Origin: Hylemonella sp. | GTDB taxonomy: Bacteria > Pseudomonadota > Gammaproteobacteria > Burkholderiales > Burkholderiaceae_C | DNA length: 64,000 nt | NCBI GenBank assembly: GCA_030695415.1 | Contig: JAUYQZ010000044.1 | Location: forward strand, 51,231-115,230 | Direction of reading: 5' to 3' | Part shown: positions 20,406 to 29,183 of the stretch, piece after piece | Numbering within the stretch: the stretch's first letter is position 1 | Layout: every line of letters starts with the position of its first letter | Program-made: the position numbers and the translations under genes | The notes under the pieces: generated by a model | What the model was told of the DNA's origin: nothing | Databases searched by the model: none | The model's input: the letters and a program-made list of their open reading frames with translations, nothing else

Positions 20406-21293
20406 TCAGGAGCGCTGTTTCCGCAGCGTGGCGCGCATCTCGTCAAGACTGAACGCCGTCTCGGCGGCCACCGCCAGACGCCGCTGCGGCTTGAAGGCGT
20501 GGCCATAAATGATTTCGAACGTCAGCTTGAGCCGCCCATCGTGTGCCGGGTCAGCCAGCTGAGACAGCGCGGCCAGCAACTGCCCCTGCCAAACGCGACT
20601 GCGCAGGCCGGTCGGCCGTGCCGGGTGGAGATTGCGGCCGAGCTCGCGCAACTCCTGAAGCAGGCGCTGCGGCGCCTCGAAGGTCAGCTCGATACGCTCC
20701 ATGTCCATCACCGGTTCGGCAAAGCCCGCCGCCACGAGCATGTCGCCCCAGTCATGCATATCGGTGAACTCGTGGGCCGGCGCCGGCCAGCCCAGGGACT
20801 GGTACAGCGAGCGCAGTTCGTGCAGGGTGTCGGGGCCGAAGCAGGAGAACATCAGGAAGCCATCCACTTCGAGCGCCCGGTGCCAGCGCTGGATCAGGGC
20901 CTGCGGATCCGCCGCCATGTGCAGCGACATATTGGCCCAGAGCAGCTCGACCGGCACCGCTGCAGGTTCCATGCCGAGCACGGAACGCCAGCGCGCCGGG
21001 TGCCACCAGGGACGGGCGGCCGCGCGCCGGGCCAAGGCTTCTTCCTGCGCCAGGGCGGCGCTGACCCCGGAGCGCGCGCCAGGATAACGGCGCGCCAGCA
21101 GGGTCTGCGCCTGCAAACCGCCGCGCACCGGCTCCCAGTGCAGCCAGTGCCGCGGTTGTCGCACGATCCAGTCCAGCCGCTGCTCCATGCGCCGCGCCAC
21201 CTCCTCGTGCAGCCAGGCCGAAGCCGTTTGCGGGCGCTGCGCCCAGCGCTCGGCCGCGACGGGATCGATGGTGGGCGGGCGATGGTCGGTCAT
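20406..21293 (-). CDS. BioC-like methyltransferase-fold protein
   Basis: 295 aa from the ATG at 21293. The second half resembles BioC (malonyl-ACP O-methyltransferase): VELLWANMSLHMAADPQALI, RALEVDGFLMFSCFGPDTLHEL and HDWGDMLVAAGFAEPVMDME are the usual motifs for post-I, II and III regions. In contrast, where the SAM-binding E/DxGxGxG motif is expected the sequence has WEPVRGGLQAQTLLARRYPG, which lacks it. The protein may bind SAM differently or be catalytically inactive. It is divergent from comF. Confidence 0.75.
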   Translation of the reverse strand: MTDHRPPTIDPVAAERWAQRPQTASAWLHEEVARRMEQRLDWIVRQPRHWLHWEPVRGGLQAQTLLARRYPGARSGVSAALAQEEALARRAAARPWWHPARWRSVLGMEPAAVPVELLWANMSLHMAADPQALIQRWHRALEVDGFLMFSCFGPDTLHELRSLYQSLGWPAPAHEFTDMHDWGDMLVAAGFAEPVMDMERIELTFEAPQRLLQELRELGRNLHPARPTGLRSRVWQGQLLAALSQLADPAHDGRLKLTFEIIYGHAFKPQRRLAVAAETAFSLDEMRATLRKQRS

Positions 21294-21323
21294 GAGCGAA
21301 GCTGGCGAGTATATTGATTCCTC

Positions 21324-22019
21324 ATGTTGCGCGCCCTGCTCGACCGGCTGACCCCCGCACTGCCCAGCGAGTGCGCGGTCTGCCGCGCCTGGCCGGCGCC
21401 AGTGCTGTGCGAAGCCTGTGTGGCGCGCTTTGCGCAACCCCGTGCGCGCTGCCGCAGCTGCGCCCTGCCGGTGCCGCAAGGGGTGGAACGCTGTGGGGCA
21501 TGCATCAAGCAGGAGCCGCCCCTTGACCTCTGTTTGGCGGCTGTCGCTTATGAATACCCCTGGAGCGGCCTGATCGCCCGCTACAAGTTTGGCGGCAGCC
21601 CCGGCTGGTCGCAAGCCCTGGCCCTGCTGATGCGCAGTACGCCCTGGGCCGAGCCGGCACTGGACGCGGCGGACCGGGTCTTGCCCATGCCGCTGTCCCA
21701 CCAGCGTCTTCGCCAGCGCGGCTTCAACCAGGCACTGGAACTGGCGCGCCAGCTGGGCCCGGCCAGGGTCGATGCCGGACTGCTGCTGCGCCTGCGTGAC
21801 ACGCCCGCGCAAAGTGCCCTGCCAAGGGCGACGCGCCTGCGCAATGTGCAGGACGCTTTCGGGGTGGCGTCGGGCCGTGAGCGGGACATCGTGGGGCGGC
21901 GCATTGTGCTGATCGATGACGTCATGACCAGCGGCGCCTCGCTCTACACGGCAGCGCAGGCCCTGCATGCGGCCGGGGCCGCGCACATCACCGCGCTGGT
22001 GCTGGCGCGCACTGAATAA
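21324..22019 (+). CDS. ComF family phosphoribosyltransferase-like protein
   Basis: 231 aa. The N-terminus has a double zinc ribbon: CAVCRAW, CEAC, CRSC and CGAC pairs within residues 17-62. The C-terminal half is a type I phosphoribosyltransferase fold with the PRPP loop IVLIDDVMTSGASLYTAA near residue 192 and the conserved LPMPLSHQRLRQRGFNQALE. ComF proteins are needed for natural DNA uptake in several bacteria; the enzymatic reaction is not established. It is followed by trmL after 29 bases on the same strand. Confidence 0.92.
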   Translation: MLRALLDRLTPALPSECAVCRAWPAPVLCEACVARFAQPRARCRSCALPVPQGVERCGACIKQEPPLDLCLAAVAYEYPWSGLIARYKFGGSPGWSQALALLMRSTPWAEPALDAADRVLPMPLSHQRLRQRGFNQALELARQLGPARVDAGLLLRLRDTPAQSALPRATRLRNVQDAFGVASGRERDIVGRRIVLIDDVMTSGASLYTAAQALHAAGAAHITALVLARTE

Positions 22020-22048
22020 GGCCCCGGCAGCACGGCGACAATAAGCCG

Positions 22049-22516
22049 ATGTTCCACATCGTCCTGGTCCACCCCGAGATCCCGCCCAACACGGGCAACG
22101 TCATCCGTCTTGCGGCCAATACGGGCTGCACCCTGCACCTGATCGAACCGCTGGGGTTTTCCATGGAAGACCGGCTGATGCGCCGCGCCGGCCTGGACTA
22201 TCACGAGTACGCCGAACTGCGCCGCCATACGAGCTGGGGCGCCTTCCTGGCCAGTGAGCAGCCGCAGCCCGAGCGGATGTTCGCGCTCACCACGCGCGGC
22301 ACGCGCTATGTGCACGACCTGCCCTTCCAGCCCGGCGACTGGCTGGTCTTCGGGTCGGAAACCAGCGGCCTGCCCGCTGCCGTGCGCGCCGCCTTCGCGC
22401 CTGAACAGCAACTGAAGCTGCCCATGCGCGCGGGGCAGCGCAGCCTCAACCTTTCCAACGCGGTGGCGGTGACGGTGTTCGAGGCGTGGCGGCAGAACGG
22501 TTTTGCGACGGATTGA
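22049..22516 (+). CDS. trmL: tRNA (cytidine(34)-2'-O)-methyltransferase
   Basis: 155 aa, a minimal SPOUT methyltransferase. It 2'-O-methylates the wobble base of some leucine tRNAs. The knot motifs are intact: HPEIPPNTGNVIRLAANTGC at the start, LVFGSETSGLP near residue 110, and LPMRAGQRSLNLSNAVAVTV at the C-terminus. Length is typical. It is convergent with the MaoC-type gene, with only six bases between stops. Confidence 0.96.
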   Translation: MFHIVLVHPEIPPNTGNVIRLAANTGCTLHLIEPLGFSMEDRLMRRAGLDYHEYAELRRHTSWGAFLASEQPQPERMFALTTRGTRYVHDLPFQPGDWLVFGSETSGLPAAVRAAFAPEQQLKLPMRAGQRSLNLSNAVAVTVFEAWRQNGFATD

Positions 22517-22522
22517 GCGGCC

Positions 22523-22978
22523 TCAGGGATAACGCCGCGCGATCGACTCGGCCACGCAGACCGGCTTGGGCGCGCCTTCGCGCTCGATGGTGACTTCCCA
22601 CGTCATCTGCATGCCGTCGCTGGCAATGGGCTCGCAAGCCAGCAGCTTCAAACGCGTGCGCAGACGGCTGCCCACGGGCACCGGGGCCATGAAGCGCACG
22701 CGGTTCAGGCCGTAGTTCACGCCCATGCGGGACTCGACGATCTCCAGGGTGCTTTCGAAGAACTTGGGCAGCAGAGACAGGGTAAGGAAGCCATGCGCGA
22801 TCGGCCCGCCAAAAGGACCGGCCTTGGCCTTTTCAACGTCGACATGAATCCACTGGTGGTCACCCGTGGCCTGCGCGAACTGGTTGACCTGCTCCTGCGT
22901 GATGGTGAGCCAGTCGCTGACCGCGACTTCCTGGCCCACCAGCGCGGGGAACTCCTTGAGGGACTGGAAGGTTTTCAT
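22523..22978 (-). CDS. MaoC family (R)-specific enoyl-CoA hydratase-like protein
   Basis: 151 aa from the ATG at 22978 (a GTG three codons upstream is also open). Hot-dog fold with the hydratase signature FAQATGDHQWIHVDVEKAKA and FGGPIAHGFLTLSLL, including the catalytic Asp and His. Such enzymes hydrate trans-2-enoyl-CoA to the (R)-3-hydroxy form. No acyl-CoA operon surrounds it, so the physiological chain length or pathway cannot be stated. Confidence 0.92.
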   Translation of the reverse strand: MKTFQSLKEFPALVGQEVAVSDWLTITQEQVNQFAQATGDHQWIHVDVEKAKAGPFGGPIAHGFLTLSLLPKFFESTLEIVESRMGVNYGLNRVRFMAPVPVGSRLRTRLKLLACEPIASDGMQMTWEVTIEREGAPKPVCVAESIARRYP

Positions 22979-23035
22979 GCCGTTCACTGTAGCGGCACGC
23001 CCCGTGCGCCCCCTGTCATGCGCGCGACGCGGGGC

Positions 23036-23650
23036 TTAATGATCAAGCCAGCGACACAGGCCCTGCCACTGTTCAAGATCCTTCTCGACGCGGCTGGGCG
23101 CCACGTCGAACAGGGTCAGGCCGTGGGCGGCGAGGTGGATGTAGTTCTGCGTGTCGCGCAGATAGGCCAGCACGGGCACGCCCAGGCTTTCGACGAAAGC
23201 TCGAAGCTTGTCGGCCGCGATGGTGCGCCCGTCCACGCGCATGCCCACGATGCCGACCTGCATGCCCTTGTGGGTGTGCTGCCGGATCTCATCGAGGAAA
23301 TCGCGGGTGGCGAAGATGTCGAAGACGCTGGGCTGCAGGGGGATGATGACCTTGTCGGCATGCTGCAGCACGTCCTTCATTCGCGCGCCCTTCAGGCCGG
23401 CCGGGGTGTCCAGGACCACGTGCGTGGTGCCCTTGGGCAGCTTGGCCAGCTTGTCCTCGCCCACATCCCAGCTCACGATGGGCCGGGCTGTGGCCGGCCG
23501 CAGGCCCAGCCACAGGCGCGAGGATTGTTGACGATCGGCGTCGCCCAGCATCACCTTGTGTCCGCGGCTGGCGAAGTAGCCCGCCACATTGGTGGACAGG
23601 GTGGACTTCCCCACACCCCCCTTGGGATTGGCAACCACGACGACCGGCAT
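23036..23650 (-). CDS. ParA-like ATPase
   Basis: 204 aa from the ATG at 23650 (a GTG directly precedes it). Deviant Walker A NPKGGVGKSTLSTNVAG at residues 8-24, switch I region GDADRQQSSRLWL, and Walker B THVVLDTPAGLKG. It is short and has no ParB partner or helix-turn-helix beside it, so it is more likely an orphan partition-type ATPase (chromosome, protein-cluster or cell-pole positioning) than a plasmid partition gene. Target unknown. Confidence 0.92.
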   Translation of the reverse strand: MPVVVVANPKGGVGKSTLSTNVAGYFASRGHKVMLGDADRQQSSRLWLGLRPATARPIVSWDVGEDKLAKLPKGTTHVVLDTPAGLKGARMKDVLQHADKVIIPLQPSVFDIFATRDFLDEIRQHTHKGMQVGIVGMRVDGRTIAADKLRAFVESLGVPVLAYLRDTQNYIHLAAHGLTLFDVAPSRVEKDLEQWQGLCRWLDH

Positions 23651-23828
23651 CACGCGCTCCTTGTAGTCTGACCCGCGCCATATTAGCCCATGAAAGCGGG
23701 GCGGCTGCCGGCGCGAGAAACCTGCTCCGGACTAACCCTAGGAATCCATCCGCTGGGCCCGTTGGACCGATAAGATGAGTCACAGAACCAGCGGGCCAGA
23801 CCCATCGCCCACCAACCGGAGACCCACC

Positions 23829-24806
23829 ATGACACTCAAGTACGCGCTGCAGCGCATGGGCTTGCTGCTGGGCAGTTTCTGCCTGCTGGCCGCAGGCCCC
23901 GCATCGGCCCAGAGCGACTGGCCCAAGGCCAGGCCCGTGACCATCACCGTCGGCTTCGGGCCTGGCGCCTTCACCGACGTGATTGCGCGCGTCGTGGCCC
24001 AGAAACTCGGCGAGACCACCGGTGGGACGTTCACGGTGGAGAACAAACCCGGCGCGGGCGGCAACATCGCCACGGCCCAAGTCAAACGCGCCGCCCCCGA
24101 TGGCTACACGATCCTGGTGCACAGCGTGGCCTTTGCGGTCAACCCCTCGCTGTACCCCAACGCCGGCTACGACGCCCTGAAGGATTTCGTGCCGCTGGCG
24201 CTCGGCCCGCGCACGCCCAACATCATCACCGTCAACCCCGCCGTCCCGGCCAGGGACCTGAAGGAACTGATTGATCTGGCGCGCAAGGAGAAGCTGAGCT
24301 ACGCCTCCTCCGGCATCGGCACCACCACGCACCTGTCGATCGAGCGCCTCAAGGTGGCGGCCAAGGTGGACATCACGCACGTGCCTTACCAGCCGGCGCA
24401 GGCCATCGGCGCCGTCGTGGCCGGCCATGCGCCCATGTCGTCCACCTCCATGCCGCCGGCCGTGCCGCAGATCAAGGCGGGCAAGGTGCGCGCCATCGCC
24501 GTCACCAGCGCCAAACGATCCGCCCTGCTGCCGGACGTGCCCTCGGTCACCGAATTCGGTTACGCCGACTTCGACGACTACACCTGGGTCGGCTTCTTCC
24601 TGCCCGCGGGCACCCCGCAGGCGCTGGTGGACCGTATCAACGCCGAGATCAACAAGGCGATGGAACTGCCGGATTCGAAGGAAAAGTTCGTCAGCCTGGG
24701 CATGGAGTCGACCCGCAACAGTTCGGCCGAATTCGGCAGTTTCCTGCGCGCTGAAGTCGACAAATGGGCTGATGTGGTCAAGAGCACCGGGGCCAAGGTC
24801 GAATAA
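23829..24806 (+). CDS. Bug family (TctC-like) solute receptor
   Basis: 325 aa. A Sec signal peptide (to PASAQS) and a Venus-flytrap periplasmic receptor. Family marks: KARPVTITVGFGPGAFTDVI, the GYTILVHS strand, YASSGIGTTTHLSIERLK, and DITHVPYQP. Bug proteins bind small carboxylates or aromatics; the ligand here is unknown. The usual glycine pair of the ligand loop (PGG) is PGA here. The ATG at 23829 has signal-peptide character; an ATG 18 codons earlier does not. It is followed, 51 bases later, by an FAH-family hydrolase, a likely functional partner. Confidence 0.9.
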   Translation: MTLKYALQRMGLLLGSFCLLAAGPASAQSDWPKARPVTITVGFGPGAFTDVIARVVAQKLGETTGGTFTVENKPGAGGNIATAQVKRAAPDGYTILVHSVAFAVNPSLYPNAGYDALKDFVPLALGPRTPNIITVNPAVPARDLKELIDLARKEKLSYASSGIGTTTHLSIERLKVAAKVDITHVPYQPAQAIGAVVAGHAPMSSTSMPPAVPQIKAGKVRAIAVTSAKRSALLPDVPSVTEFGYADFDDYTWVGFFLPAGTPQALVDRINAEINKAMELPDSKEKFVSLGMESTRNSSAEFGSFLRAEVDKWADVVKSTGAKVE

Positions 24807-24857
24807 GGTCCGGCCAGCGGATTTGCGCATCGCCCCCTCCCCAAAGAAAGTTAACCC

Positions 24858-25727
24858 ATGAGATTGTTCAGTTTCGAGGCCCAAGGCCAGGCCCGCATTG
24901 GGGTGCTCAGAAGCGCCACTGCCCAGGAGTTTGTCGACCTGTCCGTGGCTGCGCCCAGCCTGCCCGGCGACATGGGCGCCCTGATCGCCCAGCCCGGCGG
25001 TCTGCAGGCCGCCCGCCAGGCCGCGGCCCAGGCGAGCGCTGCCGCCGTCAAGCCGCTGGCCGGCGCGCGCTATCTGCCCGTGGTGCCGCGCCCCGGCAAG
25101 ATCGTCTGCCTCGGGCTCAACTACGCCGACCATGCGAAGGAAGGCGGGCATGCCCGCCCCGAGTACCCGAGCTTCTTCATGCGCGGGGCCAGCTCCATGA
25201 CCGGCCACCAGGAACCCATCATCCGTCCCAGGGCCTCCACCAAGCTGGACTACGAAGCCGAACTGGCCGTCGTCATCGGTCAACGGGCGCGCCACCTCAC
25301 CAAGTCGAACGCCCTGGACTGCGTGGCCGGCTATTCGTGCTTCAACGACGGCAGCGTGCGCGACTACCAGCGCAAGACAGCGCAGTGGACCATCGGCAAG
25401 AACTTCGACGCCACCGGCCCCTTCGGTCCCTGGCTGGTGACACCGGACGAGCTGCCGCCGGGCGCCGCGGGCCTGCGCATCCAGTCGCGCCTGAACGGCC
25501 AGGTCATGCAGGACGCCAACACGAAAGACTTCCTCTGGGACGTGGTGGAGTCGCTGTGCATCATCACCGAGTGCATGACGCTGGAGCCGGGCGACGTGAT
25601 CATCACCGGCACCCCCGCCGGCGTGGGCTATGCTCGCACACCGCCGGTGTGGATGGCGCCGGGCGACGTCTGCGAGATCGAGATCGAGGGCATCGGCATC
25701 CTGTCGAATCCGATCGCCGACGAGTGA
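24858..25727 (+). CDS. Fumarylacetoacetate hydrolase family protein
   Basis: 289 aa. C-terminal FAH fold with metal ligands visible in RASTKLDYEAELAVVIGQRA (Glu-x-Glu) and CFNDGSVRDYQRK (Asp), and the GTPAGVGYARTPPVWMAPGD motif near the C-terminus. Members include fumarylpyruvate and acylpyruvate hydrolases, 2-oxohept-3-ene-dioate isomerases and oxaloacetate decarboxylases. With a Bug receptor directly upstream, a role in hydrolysing a diketo acid from aromatic breakdown is plausible, but the substrate cannot be read from sequence. Confidence 0.92.
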   Translation: MRLFSFEAQGQARIGVLRSATAQEFVDLSVAAPSLPGDMGALIAQPGGLQAARQAAAQASAAAVKPLAGARYLPVVPRPGKIVCLGLNYADHAKEGGHARPEYPSFFMRGASSMTGHQEPIIRPRASTKLDYEAELAVVIGQRARHLTKSNALDCVAGYSCFNDGSVRDYQRKTAQWTIGKNFDATGPFGPWLVTPDELPPGAAGLRIQSRLNGQVMQDANTKDFLWDVVESLCIITECMTLEPGDVIITGTPAGVGYARTPPVWMAPGDVCEIEIEGIGILSNPIADE

Positions 25728-25794
25728 GCTAGGGTAAGAGCTAGCTAGGGAAGGTCTGCCCACCCTGTTTCCCTCGGCCCAAGGCTCCAACACC

Positions 25795-27633
25795 ATGGAA
25801 CACACCCCCGGCTGGCTCAGCCACACCTTCATTTACCTGTGCGCGGCGGTGATCGCCGTACCCCTGAGCAAATACCTGGGTCTGGGCGCCATCATCGGCT
25901 ACCTCGGCGCCGGCCTCATCATCGGCCCCTGGGGCCTGGGCCTGGTCAGCGAAGTGCAGGACGTGCTGCATTTCGCCGAGTTCGGCGTGGTGCTCATGCT
26001 CTTCCTGATCGGGCTGGAACTGGAGCCGCGCCGGCTCTGGAGCTTGCGCCGACCCATCTTCGGCTGGGGCAGCGCGCAGGTGCTGGCCTGTAGCGCCGCC
26101 CTCTTCCTCGGCCTCTACGCGCTGGGCCTGTTTTTCCCCACCCAGCTGGGCGGCTGGAAGACGCCACTGGTGGCCGCCCTGGGCCTGGCCCTGTCCTCCA
26201 CCGCCATCGCCCTGCAGATCATGGGCGAGCGCAATCTGCTGCCCACGCCGGGCGGGCAGGCCGGCTTTTCCATCCTGCTGTTCCAGGACGTGGCCGCCAT
26301 CCCCATCCTGGCCCTGCTGCCCCTGCTAAGCGCTGAAGCCGGCCAGGCCAATGGCGACTTCCGCTGGGGCGAACTGGTCAAGATCGTGGCGGTGATCGGG
26401 GGCATCGTGCTGGGCGGCCGCCTGCTGCTGCGTCCCCTGTTGCGCTGGATCGCGCGCAGCCGCACCCCCGAGATCTTCACGGCCGCCGCGCTGCTGCTGG
26501 TGGTGGGCATCGCCGGGCTGATGCAGCAGGTGGGCCTGTCCATGGGCCTGGGCGCCTTCCTGGCCGGTGTGCTGCTGGCCGAGAGCGAATACCGGCGTGA
26601 ACTGGAGACCGATATCGAGCCCTTCAAGGGCCTGCTGCTGGGCCTGTTCTTCATCGCCGTGGGCATGAGCATCGACCTGTCGGTGCTGCGTGCATCGCCC
26701 GGGCTGATGCTGGCGCTGCTGGCCGGTTTCATGGCCATCAAGCTGGTGCTGATCCTCGTCATGCTGCGTTTCATGCAGGTGCCGCTGCAGGAGCGCCCGG
26801 TCATCACGCTGCTGCTGGCGCAGGGCGGAGAGTTTGCCTTTGTGGTGTTCCAGACGGCCTTTGGCGCGGGCGTGTTGTCATCGCAGACAACCTCGCTGCT
26901 GGTCGGCGCGGTGGCGCTGTCGATGCTGCTCAGCCCTCTCCTGCTGGTGGCCGTGGACAAGCTGCTGGCGCCGCGCCTGGCCGGTGCCGGGGGCGCCACC
27001 CCGGCCGAAATCTCCGAACCGCAGGCGGCGCCAGTACTCATCGCCGGCTTCGGCCGCTATGGCCAGATCGTGGCGCGCATCTTGCTGGCGCAGGGCATCC
27101 CAAGCACGGTGCTGGACCACGACGCCGACATGATCGAGGCGGCGCGCAGCTTCGGCTACCGCGTGCACTACGGCAACGCCACGCGCCTGGACCTGCTGCG
27201 CATCGCCGGTGCGGCAACAGCCAGGGTCCTGGTGATCGCCGTGGACGACAAGGAGCAGTCGCTCAAGATCGTCGATCTGGCCCGCGAACACTTCCCGGGC
27301 CTGCAGATCGTAGCTCGCGCGCGGGATGTCACCCACTGGCACGAACTGCGCGAACGCGGCGTGCAGCTGGTGCAGCGCGAGCTCTTCGAGTCCAGCCTGC
27401 GCAGCGCACGCAGCGTGCTGGAACTGCTGGGCCACACGCAAGAGGAGGCGCGCCAGTTCGCCGGGCGCTTCCGCCATCACAACCTGGACCTTTTCGAGAA
27501 GATGCATCCCCACTACAAGGACCGCAAGCAGCTGATTGCCGTCGTCAAACAGGGACGGCAACAGCTGGAGGACCAGATGGCGCAGGAGCGCGCCGAGCGC
27601 GAACGCAGCCAGGCCGAGGCGAAGAATCCCTGA
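25795..27633 (+). CDS. KefB/KefC-type monovalent cation:proton antiporter
   Basis: 612 aa. CPA2 membrane domain (about twelve helices, residues 10-385) with conserved YLGAGLIIGPWGLGL, ALGLALSSTAIALQIM and ALLLVVGIAGLMQQVGLSMG segments, then a TrkA-N (RCK) domain from about residue 412 with the dinucleotide motif VLIAGFGRYGQIVARILL. Kef systems release K+ under electrophile stress and are gated by glutathione adducts and NAD(H). The linker with GGATPAEISEP separates the two domains. No KefF/KefG ancillary gene is adjacent. Confidence 0.94.
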   Translation: MEHTPGWLSHTFIYLCAAVIAVPLSKYLGLGAIIGYLGAGLIIGPWGLGLVSEVQDVLHFAEFGVVLMLFLIGLELEPRRLWSLRRPIFGWGSAQVLACSAALFLGLYALGLFFPTQLGGWKTPLVAALGLALSSTAIALQIMGERNLLPTPGGQAGFSILLFQDVAAIPILALLPLLSAEAGQANGDFRWGELVKIVAVIGGIVLGGRLLLRPLLRWIARSRTPEIFTAAALLLVVGIAGLMQQVGLSMGLGAFLAGVLLAESEYRRELETDIEPFKGLLLGLFFIAVGMSIDLSVLRASPGLMLALLAGFMAIKLVLILVMLRFMQVPLQERPVITLLLAQGGEFAFVVFQTAFGAGVLSSQTTSLLVGAVALSMLLSPLLLVAVDKLLAPRLAGAGGATPAEISEPQAAPVLIAGFGRYGQIVARILLAQGIPSTVLDHDADMIEAARSFGYRVHYGNATRLDLLRIAGAATARVLVIAVDDKEQSLKIVDLAREHFPGLQIVARARDVTHWHELRERGVQLVQRELFESSLRSARSVLELLGHTQEEARQFAGRFRHHNLDLFEKMHPHYKDRKQLIAVVKQGRQQLEDQMAQERAERERSQAEAKNP

Positions 27634-27636
27634 CGT

Positions 27637-28392
27637 TCAGTGGAAGGCGTCCCAGACCAGCTTGGTGCCGGTGAGGAACAGCCCCAGGTGAATCAGGCGG
27701 TAGAACAGCTTCGGATCGATGCGCCGTGCCATGCGCACGCCGATCCACACGCCCACCGGTGCCAGCGGCAGCAACAACACCGAGGTGGCCAGGTTGCGCC
27801 AGTCCAGCAGGCCCAGCCAGGCATAGGGTGCCCACTTGGACAGATTGATGAAGAAGAAAAACCAGGACAGGGTGGCCGCGAAGACCAGGGGTTTGAGGTG
27901 CAGCGGCAGCAAATAGGCCGTGATGGGCGGCCCCCCCGCATGCGCCACAAAGCTGGTGAAGCCGGACGCCGTGGTGAGCACGCCACCGAGCCAGCGCGGC
28001 GGTGGCGCACCGTCAGCGCGCGGAGGGAACAGCAGGCGCTGGGCCAGGAACAGCAGCGTTAACGACCCCACGACGCCGGCCACGATGTGGGCAGCCAGCA
28101 ACTTGAAGAGCAGCGCGCCGATCAGCGTGCCCAGCAGGCCGAAGGGCAGCAGGAACTTGAGCAGGGCGCGGTCGAAGTCCTTGCGCAGGGCCGTGATGCC
28201 GAACAGATCTATCAGCAGCAACACCGGCATCAGGATGGCCGCGGCCTGCGGCACCGTGACCGCCAGCGCCATCAGCGGCACGGCCAGCGAACCGAAGCCC
28301 ACGCCAAAACCACTCTTGCTGATGCCCATCAAAAGCACCGCAGGCACCGCCACCAGGTAGAAGTAGGGATCGGTGATGGGCAGGAAGTTCAC
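27637..28392 (-). CDS. TauE/SafE family sulfite/organosulfonate exporter-like permease
   Basis: 251 aa from a GTG at 28392; about eight helices in two repeated halves. The repeat motifs GISKSGFGVGFGSLAVPLM and FTSFVAHAGGPPITAYLLPL are typical of the family. Family members move sulfite, sulfoacetate or other anions. The open frame extends 20 codons upstream, but that stretch covers a transcription terminator and does not resemble a signal or helix, so the GTG is preferred. Confidence 0.88.
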   Translation of the reverse strand: MNFLPITDPYFYLVAVPAVLLMGISKSGFGVGFGSLAVPLMALAVTVPQAAAILMPVLLLIDLFGITALRKDFDRALLKFLLPFGLLGTLIGALLFKLLAAHIVAGVVGSLTLLFLAQRLLFPPRADGAPPPRWLGGVLTTASGFTSFVAHAGGPPITAYLLPLHLKPLVFAATLSWFFFFINLSKWAPYAWLGLLDWRNLATSVLLLPLAPVGVWIGVRMARRIDPKLFYRLIHLGLFLTGTKLVWDAFH

Positions 28393-28403
28393 GGCAAGGC
28401 AGA

Positions 28404-28436
28404 CAGAAAAGAAAACCCTCCCCGGCAGGGAGGGCC
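28404..28436 (-). terminator. Rho-independent terminator after the nitroreductase gene
   Basis: On the minus strand an eight-bp stem (GCCCTCCC/GGGGAGGG) with loop TGCC is followed by TTTTCTTTT. It lies between the nitroreductase stop and the TauE GTG, which begins only about a dozen bases past the T-run. Nitroreductase transcripts should mostly end here, so TauE needs read-through or its own promoter. Confidence 0.82.
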
Positions 28437-28525
28437 CAACAGCATGCACCAAGTGTAGCCGCCACCCCCTCCCCAGAAGAGTTGGAAGGGATGAACTTCA
28501 GTTCAGCGGGAAGCCTGTACCGCGC

Positions 28526-29110
28526 TCACAGCACGGAGCAGGCTTGTTCGAAGGGCAGGCGCGGGTTGCGCTTGAATTCCTTGCTGTGGTCGGCGTAGCC
28601 CAGGTTGATCAGGAAGTTGGCTGTGTAACGGCCGTCAGCAAAGAACTCTGCGTTGACCTTGGCGAGGTCCACACCGCTCATGGGACCGCAGTCCAGGCCC
28701 ACCGCACGCGCAGCAATGATGAAGTAGGCCCCGCCCAGGGTCCCGTTGCGTGTGGCCGTGCCGGTGGCCAGGGTGGCGTTGCCTTCAAACATTTCCTTGG
28801 CACCGGCGCCGTGCCAGACCTGGGGCATGTTCTCGTAGAACTTGGTGTCCGTAGCGACGATGACGGTCACGGGAGCGGACTTGGTCTTGTCCACGTTGCC
28901 CGGGCTGAGCGCCGGCATCAGCCGCGCCTTGGCTTGCGGCGTCGTGAGGATCACATAACGCGTGGGCTGGGTGTTCATGGACGTCGGCGCCATGCTGGCG
29001 ATGCCATAGGCTTCCTGCAGCAGCGCGAGCGGCACCGGCTTGTCGAGAAAGCCGTTGGCGGTACGGGCGTTGAAGAACAGTTGATCCAGGGCGGCTTGGT
29101 CGATTTTCAT
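28526..29110 (-). CDS. RutE-like nitroreductase family protein
   Basis: 194 aa. FMN-dependent nitroreductase fold of the RutE/HadB subgroup: LDQLFFNARTANGFLDKPVP at the start, SMAPTSMNTQPTRYVIL, the GNVDKTKSAPVTVIVATD segment, and GLDCGPMSGVDLAKV followed by FLINLGY. RutE reduces malonic semialdehyde to 3-hydroxypropionate in pyrimidine breakdown; no other rut gene is nearby, so this may act on another aldehyde or enone. It is followed by a terminator. Confidence 0.9.
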   Translation of the reverse strand: MKIDQAALDQLFFNARTANGFLDKPVPLALLQEAYGIASMAPTSMNTQPTRYVILTTPQAKARLMPALSPGNVDKTKSAPVTVIVATDTKFYENMPQVWHGAGAKEMFEGNATLATGTATRNGTLGGAYFIIAARAVGLDCGPMSGVDLAKVNAEFFADGRYTANFLINLGYADHSKEFKRNPRLPFEQACSVL

Positions 29111-29183
29111 GGTGCGGGTGTTTCTTTGTGAAGAAGGGATTATGGGGCGCTGCGCGGAGCGGTGGCGGTGTTGTCAGTCTGGT

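Noticed and set aside
20097..20508. Open frames of about 97 codons in the inverted-repeat element
   Set aside because: They run across the element ends or into the BioC-like gene and show no conserved features.
23036..23650. Plasmid partition locus
   Set aside because: A ParA-like ATPase alone, with no ParB, centromere-like repeats or replication gene, does not support a plasmid origin.
23289..25832. 847-codon minus-strand open frame across ParA, Bug and FAH genes
   Set aside because: Antisense shadow of the Bug and FAH genes and an out-of-frame run into parA; no domain features.
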